Part shown: piece after piece, positions 7,742 through 12,733 of the stretch | Position numbering within the stretch: position 1 is the stretch's first letter | How the letters are laid out: every line of letters starts with the position of its first letter | Assembly: GCA_022600655.1 (NCBI GenBank) | Contig: JAHZJZ010000188.1 | Coordinates: 1 to 12,733, forward strand | Direction: 5' to 3' | Length of the DNA stretch: 12,733 nt | Source of the DNA: Campylobacterota bacterium | GTDB taxonomy: Bacteria > Campylobacterota > Campylobacteria > Campylobacterales > Sulfurovaceae | Position numbers and translations under genes: made by a program | The notes under the pieces: generated by a model | Database searches by the model: none | The model's input: the letters and a program-made list of their open reading frames with translations, nothing else | What the model was told of the DNA's origin: nothing

Positions 7742-9283
7742 TTACTTTTCAAGTCCAAATGTAAATCCACCCTTAACTTTATCGATAAGCTCAGGCATTA
7801 CATCTTGATACTCACCTACAATACCAAAGTCTGCATTGGCAAAGATGGTCTCTTTTGCATTATTGTTAATCGCTACAATGGTATCAGACTCTTTCATTCC
7901 TGCGATATGCTGTACTGCTCCAGAGATACCCACAGCCACATAGACTTTTGGACGAACGGTTTTACCTGTTTGACCAATCTGTCTAGCATACTCAGATACA
8001 CCTTCATCGACCATTACACGACTTGCAGCCCACTCAGCGTTAACGCCTTGTTCTTTGAGTGCCTCGGCTAGGTCTTTGACCATTTGCATACCATCACTTG
8101 TGGTTCCTCGTCCACCAGCTACAATAACATCTGCTTCAAATAGACCTTGCATTCCACCCTCACCAATAACGGTCTCAATAATTTCAGATACGAATTCTGA
8201 CTCATCTAGGGTTGGTGTATATGGTGTAATTTTACCCTCTCTACTATCATCTCTGTCTGGTACTGCAAAGGTTCCTGCTCTTGCTGTTGAGATTTGAGGA
8301 CATACAAAACCGATAATCGTTGCCAGTTTAGACTCACCATAAGTAGGTCTTCTTGATTCTAAAATCGGAGCATATGCGATTCTCTCTTTGGTCTCTTTGT
8401 CTCTATGGAGATGTTCTCCAATAAGAAGTTGTGTACAGTCAGCTGTTACACCAGAGTCTGTTTTAACCCCGATTCTTGGAGCCAACTCACGACCTGCTGT
8501 GGTCGCAGCAAAGAGTGCAATCTCTGGGTTTCTCTCTTTGATAACTTGAGCAAATGTTTCAGAGAATGGCAAGATACGATACTCTTCAAGTCTATCATCA
8601 TCAACCACAATCACTTCATCAGCACCATGAGCAATTAGCTCTTTTGCCAAGTCACCAACATTTTTACCGATAATAAGCGTGGTTACAGTTGTACCCTCTT
8701 CAAGAGATGATGCTAACTCTCTAGCAGGGGTTAATAGCTCTAAAGATGGTCTTGAAATCTCACCTTTGACCACCTCTGCCCAAGTTAAGATACCCGATGC
8801 CCCTTTTCTAAAGTCAATCTCTCTGTCTCTAGGCTTCTTTTTAACCTCTTTAACCTTTTTCTCTTTGACCTCTAGGGTGTTTTTACCCTCTTTCATATGA
8901 GCCAAAAGTGAGTCAACCAGCTCTACTTCATTGTGACCCTCTGCTATTTTTGCAGGAGCTCTTTCACTCTTGATGGTGGCTACTTTCGATACAATGGTTG
9001 GAGATCCATTTTCACCAGGAACACCAATTCCGATAAAGTCTGTACCTAGGTTTACATCATCAATATTTAACATTTTGATTTCAGCTTTTCTAGCTCTAAC
9101 CGCACCACTTAGTGTCGCTCTTCTTGGGTCGATTCCTGTTGGGGTGAAACTCATGGCACATGGAAGTGGTAGGCTCATCATCTGATAACCACCTTCGATA
9201 ATCCGTTTGGCATGAACTCTACCATCGACAAATTCAGCAGTCTCAATAAATGTTCCCTGTGGGATTTTCATAAACTCTGCCAC
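7742..9283 (-). CDS. etfA: Electron transfer flavoprotein: C-terminal part of beta subunit fused in frame to complete alpha subunit
   Basis: The 513 codons start at a GTG (9283), but the frame is open back to 9424 and encodes beta-subunit sequence with no start expected there. Residues 1-129 are the C-terminal EtfB half (IPQGTF, GIDPRRATLSGAVRARK). A Lys/Glu-rich linker (about 130-163) leads into a full EtfA: N-terminal domain from GILTWAEV (164), DSGVTADCTQL (277-286), CPQISTARAGTF (328-339), AGGRG (389-393), and the FAD-binding QTGKTVRPKVYVAVGISGA with QHIAGM and ADFGIVG (438-490). EtfA binds the mobile FAD and passes electrons to ETF-QO, encoded just upstream. The only Met near the junction (8896) has no Shine-Dalgarno, so alpha seems to be made only as a fusion. 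With the frameshift repaired, the protein would be 652 residues. As sequenced, expression of this part is doubtful. Confidence 0.85.
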   Translation of the reverse strand: MAEFMKIPQGTFIETAEFVDGRVHAKRIIEGGYQMMSLPLPCAMSFTPTGIDPRRATLSGAVRARKAEIKMLNIDDVNLGTDFIGIGVPGENGSPTIVSKVATIKSERAPAKIAEGHNEVELVDSLLAHMKEGKNTLEVKEKKVKEVKKKPRDREIDFRKGASGILTWAEVVKGEISRPSLELLTPARELASSLEEGTTVTTLIIGKNVGDLAKELIAHGADEVIVVDDDRLEEYRILPFSETFAQVIKERNPEIALFAATTAGRELAPRIGVKTDSGVTADCTQLLIGEHLHRDKETKERIAYAPILESRRPTYGESKLATIIGFVCPQISTARAGTFAVPDRDDSREGKITPYTPTLDESEFVSEIIETVIGEGGMQGLFEADVIVAGGRGTTSDGMQMVKDLAEALKEQGVNAEWAASRVMVDEGVSEYARQIGQTGKTVRPKVYVAVGISGAVQHIAGMKESDTIVAINNNAKETIFANADFGIVGEYQDVMPELIDKVKGGFTFGLEK

Positions 9284-9402
9284 TTGTGAAGGTACATGGG
9301 CTGTATCACCATCACTTGTCTGACGACCTGCAACGATAATAAAGTCTCCATCTAACCCCTCTTCTTTTCCATAACCAAGATGTTTTAAGAGATGTGAGAG
9401 AG

Positions 9403-9699
9403 CTAGACCTGTAGCATAGGTATCAGACCACCAAGTCTTCTATCACTCAGCAGATACGCTTCATCATAACCTAGTGCTAGGGCTTTCTCTAGGGACTCAG
9501 TAAACGATGGAGGTCCCATTGAACATACGATAAGTTTTGCCTCTGGGTATTCACTTTTAATCTGAAGACCAGCTTCTAAGCCATAGGCACAATCTATATT
9601 GATAATAGATTTTGCTTTGGTTCTATCCATAAGACCATCTTCACCCATTCTCATCTCTGATGGTAGTGGTACTTGTTTCATTAAACTAATTATTGTCAT
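9403..9699 (-). pseudogene. etfB: Electron transfer flavoprotein beta subunit, N-terminal fragment ended by a frameshift
   Basis: Starts with MTIISLMKQVPLPSE, the usual EtfB N-terminus, and continues through INIDCAYGLEAGLQIK, CSMGPPS and ALALGYDEAYLLSDRRLGG (residues 57-91). After codon 91 the frame runs into LIPMLQV and a stop, for 98 residues against roughly 250-260 in a normal EtfB. Shifting by one base at that point continues as SDTYATGLALSHLLKHLGYG, then the FAD/AMP-site motif AGRQTSDGDTAHVPSQV, and joins the downstream frame, so this is one gene broken by a single-base lesion. A perfect AGGAGGAG ribosome binding site precedes the ATG, 18 bases after the ETF-QO stop, showing translational coupling. 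The DGDTA motif resembles bifurcating-type EtfB rather than the AMP-binding mitochondrial type. Mutation and sequencing error both fit. Confidence 0.85.
9424..9432 (-). other. etfB: Single-base frameshift site within etfB
   Basis: On the minus strand, codons GGT GGT (9432-9427) are followed by only two bases (C9426, T9425) before GAT (9424), which begins the conserved DTYATG. Rereading the T at 9427, or restoring one T, gives GGT GGT TCT GAT, encoding G-G-S-D, the expected family sequence. The new frame is then open to 7742. Confidence 0.9.
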
Positions 9700-9717
9700 A
9701 CTATATTCTCCTCCTGC
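9700..9717 (-). promoter_or_regulatory. Strong ribosome binding site of etfB
   Basis: The 18-base spacer between the ETF-QO stop and the etfB ATG contains AGGAGGAG on the minus strand, a near-perfect Shine-Dalgarno at usual spacing. It fixes the etfB start and supports cotranscription. Confidence 0.8.
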
Positions 9718-11382
9718 TTACATATTTGTGTATTCTGGGCCATCGCCACCGTAAGGTGTAGTCCAAGTAATTCCACCATTTGGTGATTTAATGTCACATG
9801 TTTTACAGTGTACACAGTTCTCTGCGTGGAGTCTTAGCGATTTCGCACCACTATTTCTATCGGTATGAAGTTCATAAACCTCAGCAGGACATGCTGCTGC
9901 TACTGTCAATCCATACTCTTCAATGTTTGAGCGTTGGAACTCATCAGGGTTATTAACAACAAGGTGAACAGGTTGATGCTCATCATGCATCGCTTTTGAG
10001 TGGAATACGCCTGTTACTTTATCAAAAGTAAGCCTTTTGTCCCACTCTAACTGACCAGCGAATCTTTGGGTAAATGGAACACCTGCAAACTCTGAGATTT
10101 TTTGTGTCTCATCAGCATCAGAGTGAGTCTTTGGTACAAATAGACAAGTACCACCAGTGACTAACTGAATACCCATTTTAAGTCCACCTAGAACCATACC
10201 ATCATTCATGACAGCTCTCATGTTTCTAATAGGGTACATCTCTTTGTAGATAAAGCTTTTGTTCACTCTCTCTTCATACTCTGCTAAAGCTTTTTTAGTA
10301 GTGTCACCTTTTTCAAAAGCACTCATAGCTGTTCTCGCAGCACAGATACCTGAACGAACAGCTAAGTGAACCCCTTTAAGTCGTGCTGTGGTTAAGAAAC
10401 CAGCACTGTCACCCACAATCATTAGGTTGTCATCGTAGTATTTTGGCATTGAGTTCCATCCACCTTCAGGTAGGGTTTTCGCACCAAACTCAATCACTTT
10501 TCCACCCTCTAAAAACTTAGATACATAAGGGTGTGTTTTCCAAATCTGCATCGCTGCATGGGTATCGAAACTAGGGTCTGCATAGTCAAGCCCTACAACC
10601 AATCCAAGAGCCACTCTATTGTCGGTTAGACCATAGATAAATCCACCACCAAATTCAGATTTGTCTTCAAGTGGGTATCCAAAGGTGTGATAGACAGCAC
10701 CTGCTTCAATATTACCCTCTGGAACGCTCCAAATCTCTTTGACACCAAGTGAGTAGATTTGTGGATTTTTCCCAGAATCCAAATTAAATCTATCGATAAC
10801 TTTCTTAGCTAGGCTTCCTCTTGTACCTTCAGCTAAAATAGTGATATCTGCCTCAACAATAGTTCCTGCTTGATAGTTTTTCTGTTTCTCACCATGATGA
10901 TCAACACCTGTATCTTTGGTTTTGACTCCTGCTACTTTACCGTCTTTATCATAGAACATATCATCAACAGCAAAGCCAGTGTATATCTCTACACCCTTGC
11001 TCTGGGCAACTGTGGCTAAATACTTACATACCTGCCCAAGTGAAGCGATATAGTTACCATCATTGTTCATGTATGGAGGATGAAATGGTAGCTCCATATC
11101 TCCACTTTGGCTAAGTTTAACCGTTACATCGGTACTAACTTTTGAGTCAAACGGTACACCTTCATACTCTTCTGTTGTTAGTAAATCTTCAAATACTTTA
11201 GGTCTGATAACAGCTCCTGAAAGTATATGTGCACCAATTGAACTTCCTTTTTCAATGAGCATTATCCTCTTATCTTCACCTTTTTGCTCTAGCTGGTTAG
11301 CCAGTTCTATTGCAGTAGCCAGTCCAGAAGGTCCACCTCCTACAATAAGCACATCGGTTGAAATAACATCATGATTATCCAT
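9718..11382 (-). CDS. Electron transfer flavoprotein:quinone oxidoreductase (ETF-QO)
   Basis: Membrane-surface flavo-iron-sulfur enzyme that takes electrons from reduced ETF and passes them to the quinone pool. At 554 residues it is close to the usual bacterial length. Visible features: FAD dinucleotide-binding motif VGGGPSGLA (14-22) with IEKG at the end of the second strand (43-46); ILAEGTRGSLAKK (182-194); second FAD motif NLMIVGDSAGFLTTARLKG (319-337); and a C-terminal ferredoxin-like domain with four cluster-ligand cysteines at 498, 523, 526 and 529 (ACPAEVYE and ENCVHCKTCDIK), spaced as in characterised ETF-QO. Flavoprotein and FixX-like iron-sulfur parts are thus in one chain, unlike the split FixC/FixX. 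A GGGAGAG ribosome binding site precedes the ATG. It heads the operon with the ETF locus. The 215-base upstream region holds a 14-bp inverted repeat at promoter distance. Confidence 0.95.
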   Translation of the reverse strand: MDNHDVISTDVLIVGGGPSGLATAIELANQLEQKGEDKRIMLIEKGSSIGAHILSGAVIRPKVFEDLLTTEEYEGVPFDSKVSTDVTVKLSQSGDMELPFHPPYMNNDGNYIASLGQVCKYLATVAQSKGVEIYTGFAVDDMFYDKDGKVAGVKTKDTGVDHHGEKQKNYQAGTIVEADITILAEGTRGSLAKKVIDRFNLDSGKNPQIYSLGVKEIWSVPEGNIEAGAVYHTFGYPLEDKSEFGGGFIYGLTDNRVALGLVVGLDYADPSFDTHAAMQIWKTHPYVSKFLEGGKVIEFGAKTLPEGGWNSMPKYYDDNLMIVGDSAGFLTTARLKGVHLAVRSGICAARTAMSAFEKGDTTKKALAEYEERVNKSFIYKEMYPIRNMRAVMNDGMVLGGLKMGIQLVTGGTCLFVPKTHSDADETQKISEFAGVPFTQRFAGQLEWDKRLTFDKVTGVFHSKAMHDEHQPVHLVVNNPDEFQRSNIEEYGLTVAAACPAEVYELHTDRNSGAKSLRLHAENCVHCKTCDIKSPNGGITWTTPYGGDGPEYTNM

Positions 11383-11408
11383 TAATTGCTCTCCCTATAA
11401 ATTAATTA

Positions 11409-11447
11409 CTTATAAGTATAATTCAAATCATTGATTATACTTATGAG
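11409..11447. promoter_or_regulatory. 14-bp inverted repeat upstream of ETF-QO, possible operator
   Basis: CTTATAAGTATAAT (11409-11422) and ATTATACTTATGAG (11434-11447) are inverted with one mismatch across an 11-base gap. The left half contains the self-palindrome ACTTATAAGT. The nearer edge is 27 bases upstream of the ETF-QO ATG. A TATAAT on the minus strand (11434-11439) falls inside the right arm and could be the -10 box, so a bound dimer would block it. Regulator binding is inference; it could also be an RNA hairpin. Confidence 0.45.
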
Positions 11448-11553
11448 TGTTAATAAAAATAGCATATTTTGTAAAGATTATGCAAATTATAAGATAGTAA
11501 TATAGAGTTGAAATATTGATTTGTAGAGAAGGGTAACAAAAGTTAGTATAAGT

Positions 11554-11582
11554 GATGATAAATATAAAAAATATTTATCATC
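11554..11582 (-). terminator. Hairpin after malate dehydrogenase 2, probable terminator
   Basis: Perfect 12-bp inverted repeat GATGATAAATAT / ATATTTATCATC around an AAAAA loop, 15 bases past the stop codon of the minus-strand gene ending at 11598. The stem is AT-rich and only loosely followed by T residues, so efficiency is uncertain. With the 215-base spacer it suggests that malate dehydrogenase 2 and ETF-QO are separate units. Confidence 0.55.
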
Positions 11583-11597
11583 GTAAAAGTTAAGTAT

Positions 11598-12551
11598 TTA
11601 CTCATCAAAGAATTTGAGTTCATAAAGTTTATCAACCATCTCTTGAACAGAAGCTACAGAACTTGCAAAGTTTTTTCTTTGTGGTGGTGTTAAACTCATT
11701 TCAATAACCTGTTCAGCTCCACCAGCACCAATCATTACAGGTACACCAGCTACTTTATCGGAGTAGGTATACTCATTGTCTAACATAACAGCACATGAGT
11801 GAATCTGATTGGTGTCTCTAAGTATTGCTTCAACCATAACAGTTGTTGATTTTGCAGGGGCATAGTAAGCAGAACCATCTCCTAATAAATTAACAATTTC
11901 TGCACCACCACTTTTTGTTTTTTTAACAATTTCTGCAATCTGTTCTGAATCTAAAAGGTCATCTATTTGAACACCTGCAACGGTTGTAAATCTAGGAAGA
12001 GGAACCATCGTGTCCCCATGACCACCCATTACCGTAGCACGAATCTGTCCAGCACCATATCCTAACTGTTCATAGATAAAGTGAGCCATTCTTGCAGAGT
12101 CAAGAATACCAGCCATTCCCAATACTCTCTCTCTTGGAAAGCCTGTCTCTTTAAGTACTACATAGGTCATAACATCAAGTGGGTTTGAGACTACAATAAC
12201 GATAGCATTTGGTGCATACTCTTTAATTTCTCTAGCATAGTTTTTTACAATTTCAGCATTTTTTATAAGTAAGTCATCTCGACTCATACCAGGTGTTCTT
12301 GGAGCTCCTGCGGTGATAACAACGATATCTGAGTCAGCCATATCTTCTGGACCTCGTGCAGCTTTTACTACGGTATGTTGTCTAGCAGCATTGGCTGCTT
12401 GTGACATATCTAACGCTTTACCTTGTGCTACATCTTTATTTCTTCCTCGTAATACAACATAGTGACAAAGACCATTCATTGCTAAAATAAACGCTACTGT
12501 TGAACCAAAGTTCCCTGTTCCAATAACCGTTACCTTTTTTCCTTTTGCCAT
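11598..12551 (-). CDS. mdh: Malate dehydrogenase, LDH-like family, with NADP-type cofactor signature (paralogue 2)
   Basis: Interconverts malate and oxaloacetate in the cytosol; 317 residues, usual length. Visible features: glycine motif GTGNFG (11-16); substrate loop PRTPGMSR with Arg85 and Arg91, the standard malate-dehydrogenase version; Asn123 in SNPLD; Asp151 and Arg154 in LDSAR; catalytic His178 in GGHGDTMVP. After the second beta strand, where NAD enzymes carry Asp, the sequence is VLRGRNKD: Gly36 aligns with Asp35 of the neighbouring paralogue and is flanked by Arg35 and Arg37. Loss of the acidic residue with nearby Arg is the usual sign of NADP binding in Rossmann enzymes, so NADP(H) preference is inferred. 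It is homologous to paralogue 1 along its whole length, with a more canonical active site. An AAGGA ribosome binding site precedes the ATG. Confidence 0.9.
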   Translation of the reverse strand: MAKGKKVTVIGTGNFGSTVAFILAMNGLCHYVVLRGRNKDVAQGKALDMSQAANAARQHTVVKAARGPEDMADSDIVVITAGAPRTPGMSRDDLLIKNAEIVKNYAREIKEYAPNAIVIVVSNPLDVMTYVVLKETGFPRERVLGMAGILDSARMAHFIYEQLGYGAGQIRATVMGGHGDTMVPLPRFTTVAGVQIDDLLDSEQIAEIVKKTKSGGAEIVNLLGDGSAYYAPAKSTTVMVEAILRDTNQIHSCAVMLDNEYTYSDKVAGVPVMIGAGGAEQVIEMSLTPPQRKNFASSVASVQEMVDKLYELKFFDE

Positions 12552-12631
12552 TATAATCCTTTTTTCTAATTTTTTTACCTACTGTTAATACATTACTAAC
12601 TTTTATCCATCTTTTAAACTTAATTTTTAAC

Positions 12632-12664
12632 TTTTGACTTTTTACATAATTAAAAAAGTCAAAA
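12632..12664. repeat. 12-bp inverted repeat upstream of malate dehydrogenase 2
   Basis: TTTTGACTTTTT (12632-12643) and AAAAAGTCAAAA (12653-12664) form a perfect inverted repeat with a 9-base gap, about 80-113 bases upstream of the ATG. Read on either strand, the T-run is in the first arm and not after the second, so it does not look like an intrinsic terminator. It may be an operator or leader hairpin. Confidence 0.45.
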
Positions 12665-12720
12665 ACTAAATTCAAAATGATGGAAAATAAATGAATTAAT
12701 GTTTCTAAATAGGCTACTCT

Positions 12721-12726
12721 ATTATA
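12721..12726 (-). promoter_or_regulatory. Candidate -10 box for malate dehydrogenase 2
   Basis: The minus strand reads GATATAATAG, containing a consensus TATAAT. The matching -35 region would lie beyond the right edge. Transcription would start near 12714, giving a leader of about 160 bases that contains the inverted repeat at 12632-12664. Confidence 0.35.
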
Positions 12727-12733
12727 TCAATAG

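Noticed and set aside
8797..8896. N-terminal ferredoxin domain on EtfA at the beta/alpha junction
   Set aside because: The linker is Lys/Glu-rich and has no cysteines, so it cannot bind iron-sulfur clusters.
7805..9185. Several + strand open frames of 70-88 codons across the ETF locus
   Set aside because: They lie antisense to clearly homologous EtfB/EtfA coding sequence, have no ribosome binding sites or recognisable products, and arise from the codon pattern of the real gene.
9424..9440. Programmed -1 ribosomal frameshifting in etfB
   Set aside because: The local sequence CTT GGT GGT CTG has no slippery heptamer, and fusing beta to alpha does not call for a regulated frame change. An indel is simpler.
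12436..12675. Minus-strand open frame of 79 codons overlapping the start of malate dehydrogenase 2
   Set aside because: It overlaps the true gene in another frame and its sequence is low-complexity Lys/Asn-rich leader followed by out-of-frame dehydrogenase codons.

Overview
The window looks like a chromosomal piece of an AT-rich bacterium. Two lactate/malate-family malate dehydrogenases beside an electron-transfer-flavoprotein (ETF) module, short AT-rich spacers and purine-rich ribosome binding sites would suit a Campylobacterota-type organism (Sulfurimonas/Sulfurovum/Arcobacter-like). That placement is inference from general resemblance, not from a marker gene.

Layout. Bases 1-6550 (+ strand) are the 3' part of one very large gene, open through the left edge of the window. 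It encodes a repetitive extracellular protein: several DUF5011/Ig-like domains, a duplicated beta-sandwich-like domain, a carboxypeptidase-regulatory-like domain, PKD-like domains, a CAP/SCP domain with its putative catalytic residues intact, and an unrecognised C-terminal tail of about 140 residues. Two strong hairpins (6560-6625) separate it from a convergent minus-strand block.

The minus-strand block, in transcription order from the right edge, is: malate dehydrogenase paralogue 2 (12551-11598), full-length ETF:quinone oxidoreductase (11382-9718), an ETF beta/alpha locus (9699-7742), and malate dehydrogenase paralogue 1 (7579-6635). ETF-QO and etfB are 18 bases apart with a perfect Shine-Dalgarno, so they form an operon. 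Hairpins after the ETF locus and after paralogue 2, plus a promoter-like sequence before paralogue 1, suggest at least three transcription units.

Two points stand out. First, beta and alpha ETF subunits lie in one continuous frame joined by a Lys/Glu-rich linker, with no stop and no credible internal start. This EtfB-EtfA fusion is broken by a single-base frameshift about 91 codons in. Second, the two malate dehydrogenases differ at the nucleotide-binding position: one keeps the NAD-selecting aspartate, while the other has Gly flanked by Arg, suggesting NADP preference.

How the genes may work together (inference): malate dehydrogenases exchange electrons between malate/oxaloacetate and NAD(P)H. 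The ETF has a beta-subunit FAD motif resembling the electron-bifurcating type, and with ETF-QO it could link NADH to the quinone pool. If it is truly bifurcating it could also supply reduced ferredoxin, which a reductive TCA cycle would use. The adhesin-like gene is unrelated in function.
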